Source of the DNA: Rivularia sp. PCC 7116
Lineage (GTDB): Bacteria; Cyanobacteriota; Cyanobacteriia; Cyanobacteriales; Nostocaceae
Assembly: GCF_000316665.1 (NCBI RefSeq)
Contig: NC_019678.1
Location: forward strand, 5,022,001 to 5,086,000
DNA length: 64,000 nt
Direction of reading: 5' to 3'
A program made the translations under genes and the position numbers. The notes below the pieces were generated by a model. The model searched no databases and was not told the origin of the DNA. It saw nothing but the letters and a program-made list of their open reading frames with translations. Shown one piece after another: positions 1 to 9,343 of this stretch. Position 1 is the stretch's first letter. The number at the start of each line of letters is the position of its first letter.

Positions 1-2247
1 TGGGATTTAGAATTTAATACGGGCAGTATTGAGACAGAAGTAATTGTGCAAAATTGGGCACAAAATGCTTATCAAGATGTACTGGCAAGTTTTACAGTAG
101 ATAGCATTGCGGATGTTGTAGATAGTAACGACGGTGTAACCACATTAAGAGAAGCTATTGACAGTGCAAATGCTATAGCTGGATTTGATTCGATAGTATT
201 TGATTCATCCTTATTTGGTAGCCAACAAACTATCGGTTTAAATTTGGGACAGTTAAATATTACCGATAGCGTTAGTATTATCGCACCAGAATTTGTGACG
301 GTAAGCGGCAATCAAGCTTTCCGAGTATTTGAAATTGCAGCAGGTGCGACGGTGAATTTATCTGGGTTAATAATTACTGACGGGAAAGTCACTGGTGATA
401 ACGGTGGTGGAATTAAAAGTAGCGGTAATTTGACGCTGGAAAATACTATTGTTCGTAATAATTTTGTTGAAGATGGTAACGGTGGCGGTATTGATAATAC
501 TGGCGATATTCTAACGGTAATTAACAGTACTATTAGCAGTAACAGTGCAAGAGGTGGCTTTGGCACTAGCGACGGTGGCGGTATCTATAATATTGGTAAG
601 ACTTTGACGCTAAGCAATAGCAGCATCACTAATAATCAAGGTAGTGACGGTGGTGGTATTTACAATAATGACAACAATTTCACTTTAAATAGTAGTGTTA
701 TAACCGGCAACAGTATATCAACTTCTGGTGATGCCTTTGGTGGTGGTATTTATAACGCTGGCGATAATCTAGTAGTAAATCAAAGCGTTATTAGTAACAA
801 TCGAATAATTAGTCTTTTCAATGTTGCTGAAGGTGGTGGTATCTATAATGTTGGTAAAAATTTAATATTAAATAATAGTTTTATTGCTAATAATGTGTCG
901 CAAAATGGTGGTGGTATATACAGCAAAGATGCAAATCTAACTGTTAATAATAGCACTATTAGTGGCAACGAAGTGGTAGCCGCTAGGGGCGGCAATATTG
1001 GAGGTGGTGGTATTAATGCCACTGGCATTATTACATTAAATAATACGACTATTAGCGATAATTCAGTTAATGGTTCTCGTTTCGGGAATGTTGCTGGTGG
1101 CGGTATTTGGGTTAATGGAATTATTACTATTAACAATAGTAAAATTACTCGCAATTCTGCAACTCCGCGTATTAGTGGTAGAGGAAATAGTGCTTTCGGT
1201 GGGGGTATTTATGCTGATGGTAACTTAACGATGAACAATAGCGCTGTGAGCGAAAATTATGTAGAATCAACGGTATCTGATTTTACTCTTCTTTCTGGCG
1301 GTGGTATTTTTACGAAAGGTAACGCAACGCTAAATAACAGCAATATTAGCAATAATAATGCCATAGGTCGCGGCTTTGGTGAAAGTATAAGTCGTGGTGG
1401 TGGCATCTCAAATATTGCCAACCTAACAATCAACAACACCACTGTTAGTAATAACAAGGCAATTAATCAAGGTAAAAACGTAAGCAGTGGTGGCGGTATT
1501 TCAAATATAGGTACTTTAAGTGTATTGAACATAAATAATAGTACTATCAGCGGTAACGAAGCATTTGAAGGTGGCGGTATTTCAAATGGTGGTAACAATT
1601 TTGCAACTCCAGAATTGAAGGATCTAATTAATCCTGGCGGTACTATAAACATAAGCAACAGCAATATTAGCGATAACAAAGCCGAATCTCAAGGTGGCGG
1701 TATCGTTAACTTTGACAAAGGTAATGTTACCGTAACTAGAACCGGCTTCAACAATAATTCGGCAAGAGATGGTGGTGCGATCGCAGCGAATCCTAACGGC
1801 AAAGTAATGGTAACTGACAGTAGTTTGACTAACAACATTGCAAGCAATATTGGTGGAGCTATCTTTAACAGCAGTATCTTCGATGTCAGTCGCAGCAATT
1901 TGCAAAATAACAAAGCATTAGTTAGCGGTGGTGCTATTTGGAATGTTGGTACGCTAAATGTAAGCAGTAGCAGTGTGGATGATAACCAAGCAACTTTTGA
2001 AGGAGGAGGTATTGTAAATTTCGCAGACGGTACCGCAACAGTTACAAGTAGCGCTGTCAGACGTAACAAAGCAGAAAATGGTGGCGGTATATTTAATCGC
2101 GGTTTCTTGAGTTTGTTATCGAGCTACCTTGCTTTCAATCAAGCCGATAATGGTGATGATTTGTTTAACGCTCAAGACGGGATAGTTGAAATTATCAACA
2201 CAACTATCGCCGAAAATATCTTAAATCAAGGCGAAATTATTAGTTGA
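1..2247 (+). CDS. Secreted beta-helix repeat protein with CSLREA-like motif, 5' truncated by window edge
   Basis: The frame is open from base 1, so this is the C-terminal part (about 748 residues) of a larger protein; the GTG at 46 is only the first in-window start-like codon. Near the left edge is a stretch ending VTTLREAIDSANA, which matches the CSLREA-type motif that precedes right-handed parallel beta-helix repeats in surface proteins. The rest is a long run of imperfect repeats with the core GGGIYN or GGGIFN followed by LTLNNSTISGN-like strands, about 20-25 residues per coil. Such proteins are adhesin-like or polysaccharide-binding extracellular proteins (family knowledge); the substrate cannot be inferred. 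Strong Asn/Ser/Gly bias and lack of Cys fit an exported protein. A 19-bp stem-loop follows the stop codon. Confidence 0.85.
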   Translation, partial: WDLEFNTGSIETEVIVQNWAQNAYQDVLASFTVDSIADVVDSNDGVTTLREAIDSANAIAGFDSIVFDSSLFGSQQTIGLNLGQLNITDSVSIIAPEFVTVSGNQAFRVFEIAAGATVNLSGLIITDGKVTGDNGGGIKSSGNLTLENTIVRNNFVEDGNGGGIDNTGDILTVINSTISSNSARGGFGTSDGGGIYNIGKTLTLSNSSITNNQGSDGGGIYNNDNNFTLNSSVITGNSISTSGDAFGGGIYNAGDNLVVNQSVISNNRIISLFNVAEGGGIYNVGKNLILNNSFIANNVSQNGGGIYSKDANLTVNNSTISGNEVVAARGGNIGGGGINATGIITLNNTTISDNSVNGSRFGNVAGGGIWVNGIITINNSKITRNSATPRISGRGNSAFGGGIYADGNLTMNNSAVSENYVESTVSDFTLLSGGGIFTKGNATLNNSNISNNNAIGRGFGESISRGGGISNIANLTINNTTVSNNKAINQGKNVSSGGGISNIGTLSVLNINNSTISGNEAFEGGGISNGGNNFATPELKDLINPGGTINISNSNISDNKAESQGGGIVNFDKGNVTVTRTGFNNNSARDGGAIAANPNGKVMVTDSSLTNNIASNIGGAIFNSSIFDVSRSNLQNNKALVSGGAIWNVGTLNVSSSSVDDNQATFEGGGIVNFADGTATVTSSAVRRNKAENGGGIFNRGFLSLLSSYLAFNQADNGDDLFNAQDGIVEIINTTIAENILNQGEIIS

Positions 2248-2274
2248 GTTAGTTAAATGAGCTTCGGCGTTTGA

Positions 2275-2326
2275 ATAATTGCTGCATTATGGATAATCTC
2301 TTAATCTTCCATAATGCAGCAATTAT
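2275..2326 (+). terminator. Stem-loop downstream of the beta-helix gene
   Basis: A 19-bp perfect stem (arms 2275-2293 and 2308-2326, core TTGCTGCATTATGGA) with a 14-nt loop begins 27 bases after the stop codon at 2247. It lacks a clear T run, so it may be a terminator or an mRNA-stabilising hairpin. Confidence 0.6.
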
Positions 2327-2492
2327 ATATGTACAAACAAAAATAAAGTTATTTCTGTGAACCTAACCTTTATACGATTACGATTTCAATCTATCACCTA
2401 TGGGAGAGATTGATTATTACCTCAGATGTACGCAATTTAAGATATCAGCTTGTTAAATAAAAATATTGATTCTTATATTAAATCGGTTCAGT

Positions 2493-2672
2493 ATGAATAA
2501 GCCATTGGTTTCAATTATAGTATTCGGATTGTTATTATTATTCGTCTTATCTCCCTTCAGCGCTCTGGCGGGTTTGATGTTAATACTACTTGTCGCAGCA
2601 ATTTACAACTTGGGTATTAATTTGTTTCAAGCACTGATTGGAAGTAGTGAAGCCGATGCTAAAGAATCGTGA
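2493..2672 (+). CDS. Small two-helix membrane protein
   Basis: A 59-residue protein starting at the ATG MNKPLVSIIVFG; the TTG nine codons upstream is in frame but less likely. It consists almost entirely of two hydrophobic segments (about residues 5-23 and 24-42), followed by a short charged tail ending EADAKES. The family was not recognised. Small membrane proteins of this shape are common in cyanobacteria, but no function can be given. It stands alone between the beta-helix gene and the esterase. Confidence 0.5.
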   Translation: MNKPLVSIIVFGLLLLFVLSPFSALAGLMLILLVAAIYNLGINLFQALIGSSEADAKES

Positions 2673-2939
2673 AATTGAGATGCTTCACATACAATTGAAC
2701 AAATGTCTACCCCAGTAATGCACCAAGTCAACTGTGCGGAGTGTATCCTAGAAACAGAAAATTTTTTCTTCCCCCTCTTCCCCCTCTTCCCCTCCCCCTC
2801 TGCTTGTACTTAGTCCGCAATTTTAGCCTCTTCGAGTACTAATCTCTACGGGCTTTTGTTTGGCATCTGATAATTTTTTCATCGGCTATGGGAAAATATA
2901 AATTGCGATTGTCAAAGAAAGGCAGCGCAAATTTACAAA

Positions 2940-4091
2940 ATGCCCATGATAGTCAAATCCTTTTATATTAGTTTTATAATTGCGCTAATTTTTTCCCAAC
3001 CTGCTTACGGGCAGTTAAGAAAAGGTTTTCCGGCACCTTCGAGTATTCCCAATAGCGAATATCCTTATATAAATTCTGATGGTAAAGTAACGTTTCGCAT
3101 CAAAGCGCCATCAGCTAAAACAGTACAGGTTATGGGACGCGATCGCAACATTCCCTTTGGCGAAAAACCCACGGATTTAATTCGTGGTGAAGATGGAGTT
3201 TGGACAGTAACAATTCCAATAAAGCCCGGTTTTCATTACTACCAGTTAATTATTGACGGTACTCCAGTCAACGACTCCGCAAGTAAAGCTTATTTCGGTT
3301 GGGGGCAATATACTAGCGGGTTAGAAATACCCAATCCCAAAGTTGATTTCGATCGAGTTAAAAAAGTACCTCACGGCGAAGTGCGCGAACGTTTCTATCA
3401 TTCCCAAGTTACGGGAGAATTACGACGAGTTTTTGTATATACCCCACCCGGTTATAATGCCGATATTCAACGCAGATATCCCGTACTTTATTTACAGCAT
3501 GGTGCTGGTGAAAACGAACGAGCTTGGACAAAACAAGGTAAAGCTAATTTTATCCTTGATAATTTAATTTATTCCCGTCAAGCAGTACCGATGATTGTCG
3601 TTATGGATAACGGTTACGCTCGCAAACCGGGAGTTGAGCTTCCGCCAGATTCTTGGGGAAATGAAGCTTTTGGGGAAGTTGTTATCAAAGACTTGATTCC
3701 GTTGATTGACTCCCAATATCGCACAATTGCCAATCGTAATTATAGAGCAATTGCAGGTCTTTCTATGGGAGGTGGACAAGCATTAGAAGTAGGTTTAAAT
3801 AATTTAGACAAATTTTCTTGGGTTGGTGGTTTTAGTTCTTTGTTGAAAAATGTTGATGTTGATAAATCTTATGACAGAGTATTCACAAATCCAGTTTTAG
3901 CTAATCTAAAATTAAATTTATTGTGGTTGGGTTGCGGTATTGAAGACGATTTTTATTCTACTAATAATCAAGCAAGTAAAGCATTAACGGAAGCTGGAAT
4001 TAATCACCTTTGGATTCAAACTGAAGGGGGACATGAATGGTTAGTTTGGCGGAGGTATTTACGAGATTTTGCCCAGTTATTGTTTCGGTAG
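2940..4091 (+). CDS. Secreted alpha/beta-hydrolase esterase (esterase D / feruloyl-esterase type) with N-terminal CBM48-like domain
   Basis: 383 residues. A signal peptide covers about residues 1-24 (hydrophobic core, cleavage near AYG-Q). Residues 45-115 resemble an early-set/CBM48-like beta-sandwich (VTFRIKAPSAKTVQVMG). From about 150 the protein is a putative esterase domain: YPVLYLQHGAGENE oxyanion strand, nucleophile elbow GLSMGGG with Ser275, acid candidates Asp336/Asp337 and catalytic His365 in EGGHEW. This order matches the Fes/XynZ-like esterases that hydrolyse acyl esters on polysaccharides or siderophores (family knowledge); the true substrate is unknown. ATG 2940 is preferred, although ATG 2946 would also give a signal peptide. 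It converges on the PEP-CTERM gene across a shared terminator. Confidence 0.85.
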   Translation: MPMIVKSFYISFIIALIFSQPAYGQLRKGFPAPSSIPNSEYPYINSDGKVTFRIKAPSAKTVQVMGRDRNIPFGEKPTDLIRGEDGVWTVTIPIKPGFHYYQLIIDGTPVNDSASKAYFGWGQYTSGLEIPNPKVDFDRVKKVPHGEVRERFYHSQVTGELRRVFVYTPPGYNADIQRRYPVLYLQHGAGENERAWTKQGKANFILDNLIYSRQAVPMIVVMDNGYARKPGVELPPDSWGNEAFGEVVIKDLIPLIDSQYRTIANRNYRAIAGLSMGGGQALEVGLNNLDKFSWVGGFSSLLKNVDVDKSYDRVFTNPVLANLKLNLLWLGCGIEDDFYSTNNQASKALTEAGINHLWIQTEGGHEWLVWRRYLRDFAQLLFR

Positions 4092-4156
4092 CTGTCAACT
4101 GGATTTTTAATCTGCTATCGCTAATCTACTTCACTAAAATCAAATATGCTGTAATT

Positions 4157-4194
4157 AAGCTCCCTAATCCTGATAATGAAGGATTAGGGAGCTT
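4157..4194. terminator. Bidirectional terminator between convergent genes
   Basis: A perfect 15-bp stem (arms AAGCTCCCTAATCCT at 4157-4171 and its complement at 4180-4194) with an 8-nt loop lies between the esterase stop at 4091 and the PEP-CTERM stop at 4230. It is followed by an AT-rich stretch in both directions. Confidence 0.75.
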
Positions 4195-4229
4195 AAAGTA
4201 ATATTTTACCGACCTATAATTTAAACTTT

Positions 4230-4994
4230 TTATGCTTTCTTAGCTTTAGCTAACTTGCGTTTGAGAGAAGCAGCACCGACACCAGTTACAGCTAAAAGTC
4301 CGAGCATGGAAGCTGGTTCTGGTACTGCTACTGGTGTAGTGGATGCAGTAACAATACCATCGATATAAAAGTTTTCATTACTACCTGAAACTTCACCAGG
4401 TGCAACCAGATCCCCATGAAGAAAATTAAAGCTATTTATCTCGGCATCTGAAATAAAACCAATAAATGAGATTGGATCGTCGTTCTCAACAGTAGAAACC
4501 CTCTCACCATCACTACTATCAGTTAATCCTAAAATGTCACTGATTAAAAACTTTTCTCCATTAACTTCAACCCCCATTTCTTCTAGGTCTAAACCACCGG
4601 GACTAGAGGTACTATCATCTTGCAGCCCTAAAATACCAAAACCTCCTATAGCACTACTGGTATTAAATTGAAGCGTTAAAGCATCACTGCCTGAACCATC
4701 AACTTCTCCCACTAAAAAGCCATTTCCTGTAAGACCTATAGGACTACTATCCCCAACACCGCCAATTAGATCGACATTCAGAGAATTACCAATTACATTT
4801 CCAGTAGAATTAGGGTCGAAACTTGTTTCTGCACCATCAAAAGTTTCTGTTTCAAATGAAGCACCAAAAAGAGCATTTTCCCATGCTGTTCGATCCGTGA
4901 ACACGGAAACGTTAGCATTTGCTTGTCCTTGAAAACCACTTACACCTAAAACTACACCAGCAGCAATAATACTTAATTTGTTAAATAATTTCAT
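4230..4994 (-). CDS. PEP-CTERM sorting domain protein, secreted
   Basis: 254 residues. The N-terminus is a signal peptide (MKLFNKLSIIAAGVVLG, cleavage near QANA). The C-terminus has the PEP-CTERM tripartite signal: Pro-Glu-Pro at 225-227, a hydrophobic helix (LGLLAVTGVGAASL) and a basic tail (KRKLAKAKKA). Proteins of this class are processed by an exosortase and exported, often with extracellular polysaccharide (family knowledge). The middle (about 30-215) is Asp/Ser/Gly-rich beta structure and includes FETETFDGAETSF, as in other cyanobacterial PEP-CTERM proteins. The ATG at 4994 is preceded by a GGGAGT ribosome-binding site. Confidence in the sorting signal is high; the role is unknown. Confidence 0.9.
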   Translation of the reverse strand: MKLFNKLSIIAAGVVLGVSGFQGQANANVSVFTDRTAWENALFGASFETETFDGAETSFDPNSTGNVIGNSLNVDLIGGVGDSSPIGLTGNGFLVGEVDGSGSDALTLQFNTSSAIGGFGILGLQDDSTSSPGGLDLEEMGVEVNGEKFLISDILGLTDSSDGERVSTVENDDPISFIGFISDAEINSFNFLHGDLVAPGEVSGSNENFYIDGIVTASTTPVAVPEPASMLGLLAVTGVGAASLKRKLAKAKKA

Positions 4995-5588
4995 TTTTTT
5001 TAACTCCCTTCTCTTAAATTAAAATGTTTTGTTTGTTTTCGCTGTATCAAACCTAATGGAAGTAACATGTCATCCGCAAGAGCGATTTCAGTATCTTTAC
5101 TTCGTGCTAAAAATTCAATTTTTTAACAGCTATTCACTTAAGTATGTTGTGTTGAAGAACCGAATATTTTTAGCTTGATGAGGGCGTATTTACTGAAATA
5201 AAAGCAATCTTCATTATAGATAAGATGATTCTTTTTTATTGCTGCGATAAAATACTGAGTTTGAATACAATTGTATACAGGCATTTATTAAGTATAAATT
5301 AGGTAAAAGAGGAAAGCTTTTTTCGTAATTTGAGACTTTTGAGCTATTTTTAGGAAGATAAAATTATTTATCCTAGAAGAATTAATTGTAGAACTTTATA
5401 AATCAAGCACTTTCCCATTGAACTGCGTTTAATTGATCGGCGTTTAAATTGCTGGTGAAATTGTGAAAAGCTAAAACCCACAATTACATACCTACCCATT
5501 CTTCCAGGTGTTAATCCCCCCAAATATCTGATGTTTTATATAGATACAGATGCCAAAATACAAACATCGGATTTACCAAAAACTATTT
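4995..5588. other. Intergenic region between divergent PEP-CTERM and HtrA-like genes
   Basis: About 590 AT-rich bases that should hold the promoters of both divergent genes. I see no open frame with coding character, no repeat family and no RNA gene. An in-frame upstream extension of the HtrA-like gene to ATG 5550 is possible. Confidence 0.5.
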
Positions 5589-6491
5589 ATGTCTACTTTG
5601 CAATCTTTATCAGACAATATTGCCGAAATCGTCGAACAATCGGGAAAAGCGATTGTTTCAATCAACGGCAACAGGCGTTTTTCACCTAGCGGTATTCACT
5701 GGCATAAAAGTATTATTGTTACTTCTGATGAATCTATAAAACGTTATGAGGAAATTACTATAACTTTAGATAATGGTCATAAAAAGCCAGCTTCACTGTT
5801 AGGACGCGACCCCAGTACCGATGTAGCAGTTTTTCAAATAGAAAATCCCGATATTCCTGTAGCAACAATAGGGGAAGCTGTGAATCTCAAAGTTGGAAAT
5901 TTAGTTTTAGCATTAGCTAGAAGCAATGAAGGAGATATTCGCGCCGCAATGGGTGCGGTTAGTGTTGTCGGTGGTGAATGGCAGAGTATGTATGGTGGAA
6001 AAATCGACCAGTTTATTCGTCCCGATATTTCGCTGTATCCTGGATTTGGCGGTGGTGCTTTGGTAGATGCTTCGGGAAATATCATCGGAATGAATACCAC
6101 CGGAAGAAGAGGTACGGCTTTAACTATTCCTGCTTCTACGATAAATAGAGTTGTCGAACAATTACTTAGTAAGGGAAGAATTCCTCGCGGTTACTTAGGT
6201 TTGGGAATGCAACCTGTAAGATTGCCAGATAATTTGAAAAATTCTTTGAATTTAACTTCTAATGGTGGTGTAATTGTCGTCAACGTCGAACCTAATAGTG
6301 CTGCGGAAAAAGCAGGAATATTTTTAGGAGATATTCTAGTTAGTTTTGACGGTAATACAGTAGAAGATACTAGCGATATTCTGGCATTATTGAACGAAAG
6401 TTTCCGCGTCGGTGAAAGCGTCAAAACTAAAATTGTACGCGGCGGTGAATTAGTTGAATTGAATTTAACTGTAGGTGAAAGAGTAGTTTAG
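5589..6491 (+). CDS. HtrA/DegP-like protein with inactivated protease site plus PDZ domain
   Basis: 300 residues from ATG 5589; an in-frame ATG at 5550 adds 13 residues, but the 5589 start (MSTLQSLSDNI) aligns with the start of the next gene. Residues 15-190 follow the trypsin-like S1C fold and residues 200-295 are a PDZ domain (GYLGLGM, then GGVIVVNVEPNSAAEKAGI). The catalytic positions are changed: the TNAHV histidine is replaced (IIVTSDE, Glu48), Asp78 remains in STDVAV, and the GNSGG serine is glycine (PGFGGG, Gly154). It should therefore not cleave peptides and may act as a binding partner or regulator. It lies 117 bases upstream of an intact HtrA-like paralogue, on the same strand. Confidence 0.85.
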   Translation: MSTLQSLSDNIAEIVEQSGKAIVSINGNRRFSPSGIHWHKSIIVTSDESIKRYEEITITLDNGHKKPASLLGRDPSTDVAVFQIENPDIPVATIGEAVNLKVGNLVLALARSNEGDIRAAMGAVSVVGGEWQSMYGGKIDQFIRPDISLYPGFGGGALVDASGNIIGMNTTGRRGTALTIPASTINRVVEQLLSKGRIPRGYLGLGMQPVRLPDNLKNSLNLTSNGGVIVVNVEPNSAAEKAGIFLGDILVSFDGNTVEDTSDILALLNESFRVGESVKTKIVRGGELVELNLTVGERVV

Positions 6492-6526
6492 AGATGGGAT
6501 ATAGCTCAATAGCAACCTCACCCCTT

Positions 6527-6551
6527 CCCCTCTCCTTATCAAGGAGAGGGG
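6527..6551. repeat. CCCCTCTCCTT hairpin between the two HtrA-like genes
   Basis: An 11-bp perfect stem, CCCCTCTCCTT with its complement, around a 3-nt loop. It belongs to a dispersed family also found near 15876, 25497 and 40791. It could attenuate transcription between the two protease-like genes. Confidence 0.6.
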
Positions 6552-6608
6552 GATGATAGGTTATGTAATCCTACGAAGAAAAAGTAAGAAATGGAAATCT
6601 GGAATCAC

Positions 6609-7469
6609 ATGAGCATCACATTCCCTAACTTATCAACAGAATTAGAAGATGTAGCTGAAAAAATCAGCCAATCATCTGTCAAAATCCGTCATGGCAATAT
6701 TGGAATCGGCTCTGGTGTTGTTTGGAAATCAGACGGTTTGATTATCACTAACGCTCATGTTGCAGTCAGCGAAAAATTAACTGTAGAACTTTGCGATGGC
6801 AGAGAATTTCAGGCAGTAAGAACAAAAATCGATCCTACAAAAGATTTAGCCGCTTTAAAAATTGATGCTGATTGTGCAAATGTAAATCTAAATCCTGCAA
6901 CTATAAGCGATCGCAAAAATCTGCGGGTTGGTGAAATCGTTTTAGCTGTAGGTAATCCTTTAGGAGACACCAATGCAGTTACAACTGGAATTATTTCTCA
7001 AATTCACCAAAATTCTGTAATTTCTGACATTCAACTGTATCCCGGCAACTCCGGAGGTGCAATGACTGATAGTAGCGGCAATATTATCGGCATTAACACC
7101 ATGATTGCTTATGGTTTAGCAGTGGCAATATCAAGTCAAACAGTTGAAAGATTTTTGACAACTGTTAATGATAACGATAAACCGCGAAAACTGGGTGTAA
7201 CCCTCAAGCCTTTAATAATAGGAACCAGCAAACAGCCTACTCTAGGTTTATTAGTTTTATCGGTAAATCGTCACAGTTATGCTGAAGCTTCGGGAATTCA
7301 AATTGGGGATATTTTGATTGGGGTTTCGGGAAGATTATTTCGACAACTTGACGATTTAACTAATTATCTCCAAGTTGGAAATCACTCAGAATTACAAATT
7401 ATCAGAGGAGGAAAACAGATAAATTTGAACTTGGATTTCGACAACTATAAAACTACTTCCGAAGTGTAG
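6609..7469 (+). CDS. HtrA/DegP-type serine protease with PDZ domain
   Basis: 286 residues from ATG 6609 (MSITFPNLST); ATG 6591 would add six residues and is equally possible by codon alone. The protease domain retains the full triad. Numbering from 6591: His56 in TNAHV, Asp85 in KDLAALK and Ser154 in GNSGG. A PDZ domain follows (LGLLVLSVNRHSYAEASGIQIGDIL). No signal peptide or membrane anchor is visible, unlike DegP/HhoA, so it is probably cytoplasmic. It may degrade or process misfolded or regulatory proteins (family knowledge). It sits between its inactive paralogue and a NarL-type regulator on the same strand, 15 bases from the latter. Compared with HhoA/HtrA (about 400 residues) it is short. 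Confidence 0.87.
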   Translation: MSITFPNLSTELEDVAEKISQSSVKIRHGNIGIGSGVVWKSDGLIITNAHVAVSEKLTVELCDGREFQAVRTKIDPTKDLAALKIDADCANVNLNPATISDRKNLRVGEIVLAVGNPLGDTNAVTTGIISQIHQNSVISDIQLYPGNSGGAMTDSSGNIIGINTMIAYGLAVAISSQTVERFLTTVNDNDKPRKLGVTLKPLIIGTSKQPTLGLLVLSVNRHSYAEASGIQIGDILIGVSGRLFRQLDDLTNYLQVGNHSELQIIRGGKQINLNLDFDNYKTTSEV

Positions 7470-7484
7470 CGTGCCTAATTCCCC

Positions 7485-8117
7485 ATGCCCAGTGCCCAAT
7501 TCCCAATCCAAATTATAGTCATTGCAGTTTCTCCAGTTATCAGAATGGGGTTGTCGGCAATGTTGGAAGATAATCCAAAATTCAAAGTACTCAAGAGTGT
7601 TGCGGATATTGATTCTCTCATAGATGATATTGCACAGCTACAGCCTGATGTAGTTTTGCTTGACTGGAATAGTCAAGATTATGAATCCATTTCACAATCG
7701 CAACAGTTTATGTCAGCAACTATTATTCTTGTAGATGAAATCGAAGATATTAACTTCGCAACAGTTTTAGCTGCTCGAATTAAAGGAATATTGCCCCACG
7801 ACAGTACAGAATCCGAAATCATCGCAGCAGTTGAAGCCGTTGCTTCTGGGTTAGTAGTATTTCATCCCGATATAGTTGATAATTTACAGTTGCAAAAGCC
7901 AGCTAATTCACAACAACATGAAACATTAACCAATAGAGAAATTGAAGTTTTGCAAATGCTAACTTCCGGTTTGAGTAATAAAGCCGTAGCCCAACAGCTA
8001 TATATTTCAGAGCATACCGTTAAATTTCACGTTTCCTCAATCTTTCAAAAGCTTAATGTTTCGACGCGCACCGAAGCTGTTGCTGTAGGCGTGAGGTTGG
8101 GGTTGATTATGTTGTAA
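7485..8117 (+). CDS. NarL/FixJ-family response regulator with atypical receiver
   Basis: 210 residues. The C-terminal domain (about 145-210) is a clear LuxR/GerE helix-turn-helix (LTNREIEVLQMLTSGLSNK ... SEHTVKFHVSSIFQKL). The N-terminal domain has the receiver fold with Asp60 (VVLLDW) at the phosphorylation position, but the usual acidic pair is missing (VIAVSP where VDDHP is expected) and the conserved Lys is not evident (KGILPHD). Metal-dependent phosphorylation is therefore doubtful. The start codon lies inside a GCCCAATTCCCAAT-type short repeat, so residues MPSAQFPIQ are repeat-encoded; no other in-frame ATG lies upstream of the receiver core. It is co-directional with the HtrA-like pair, 15 bases downstream. 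Confidence 0.88.
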   Translation: MPSAQFPIQIIVIAVSPVIRMGLSAMLEDNPKFKVLKSVADIDSLIDDIAQLQPDVVLLDWNSQDYESISQSQQFMSATIILVDEIEDINFATVLAARIKGILPHDSTESEIIAAVEAVASGLVVFHPDIVDNLQLQKPANSQQHETLTNREIEVLQMLTSGLSNKAVAQQLYISEHTVKFHVSSIFQKLNVSTRTEAVAVGVRLGLIML

Positions 8118-8176
8118 TATCATTTCTGTGAGGCTTGGTAATGGGTAATTGCTAATAGCCTAATGCACCGAAATTT

Positions 8177-8668
8177 TTATTTTGAATTATTTTTCTTTGG
8201 CTTGGGTTCCCAGTTGAAATCATGAGGGCAGCGACATTCTCCGCGATCGCAATTTATAACTAATACATCAGAACAGAAATTAATTAAGGTTCCATTGTCA
8301 AATTCTATCTTTAAACTACCTGGAGAACGAAACACTGCACCTTTATAACCAACAATTTGATATTGATGACTCATGTCGGATGGTTTTAAGAAATATGGTT
8401 TGGGATTAAAACTGGAATCTCCTTTCAAATCATTCAGACAAACTGCTTTTGTGATGTAGCGCTCTACAACCGGTTCTAATTTATCGTAAGCTGGAAAACC
8501 CATTCCGGGGAAATAAACATCTGAAATTTTTGCAATTTTTTTGGCTTGAGTGCAGTCAACCGTATAAGTTTTTGGATAAACATTTGGAAAAATATAATAT
8601 ACTATTGCTCCTAAAATTATCAAAATAGGAATACCAACAAAGCTCGATATTAATAAGACTTTTTTCAT
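8177..8668 (-). CDS. Membrane-anchored protein of unknown function
   Basis: 163 residues. One N-terminal transmembrane helix (about 4-27) is followed by an exported domain containing six cysteines, with CSDVLVINCDRGECRC near the C-terminus and a Lys-rich tail. The family was not recognised. It lies 15 bases downstream of another membrane-protein gene on the same strand, so the two are probably co-transcribed. Confidence 0.7.
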   Translation of the reverse strand: MKKVLLISSFVGIPILIILGAIVYYIFPNVYPKTYTVDCTQAKKIAKISDVYFPGMGFPAYDKLEPVVERYITKAVCLNDLKGDSSFNPKPYFLKPSDMSHQYQIVGYKGAVFRSPGSLKIEFDNGTLINFCSDVLVINCDRGECRCPHDFNWEPKPKKNNSK

Positions 8669-8683
8669 TCACCTGCATATTTA

Positions 8684-9256
8684 CTAATAATCATTAGATG
8701 CTTCAAACCAATACCAATTCCCATACAAATTAAATACTTGATAATTAGCATTACCAAATGGACTCGCTTTACGATTGGGTTGATAGACAAAGCCATAGGA
8801 AGTTACATCAGGGCTAAATCCATTACCGATTGTTTTAACCCGAAAATATTTACCACCACCAGAATCAACTGCGTATTTATCAATTTTGTATAAACCAAGC
8901 TGCCGGTTTGATGCTGTTTTTCCGCTGGCTATAATTTGTTCAAATGCCGATTTCGATGCCAAAAATGCCAAACGACGGGGAATATAGAATTGAAGTAGTA
9001 TACAAGATAAAAGTACTATCCCAGAAATTGCTCGAACAAGCCGCCAGGAAATATTAACTTTACTGAATAATCCCCGTCTACCTAAAACTATCAACGCAAA
9101 AATACCAACAACTATAAATATTGGTATGCAGATAATCGAAACCAATAAAAGTGCAAAAAATAAACTACCCAAAGCACCGGGATAAATGCTAATTGCAAGA
9201 ATAGCAATACAAACAGTAATCGTTATAAATATTAATATTTTGCTTTCAATATTCAT
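8684..9256 (-). CDS. Multi-helix membrane protein of unknown function
   Basis: 190 residues. Three hydrophobic segments (about 7-27, 29-60 and 70-90) are followed by a soluble C-terminal domain of about 100 residues (from SKSAFEQIIASGKT) that probably lies outside the cytoplasm. The family was not recognised. It is the first gene of a two-gene unit with the gene ending at 8177, and is divergent from the metallophosphatase gene. Confidence 0.7.
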   Translation of the reverse strand: MNIESKILIFITITVCIAILAISIYPGALGSLFFALLLVSIICIPIFIVVGIFALIVLGRRGLFSKVNISWRLVRAISGIVLLSCILLQFYIPRRLAFLASKSAFEQIIASGKTASNRQLGLYKIDKYAVDSGGGKYFRVKTIGNGFSPDVTSYGFVYQPNRKASPFGNANYQVFNLYGNWYWFEASNDY

Positions 9257-9343
9257 TTATGTTCCGATATCTTGCAGCATTATTAATAAGCCCTAAGTTA
9301 TACTGTATTAGCACAACATTCCCCTAACTCTCAAACTCGAACC

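Noticed and set aside
72-2069. Several minus-strand frames across the beta-helix gene
   Set aside because: They are Leu/Ile/Pro-rich mirror images of the repetitive plus-strand coding sequence, with no family match or ribosome-binding sites.
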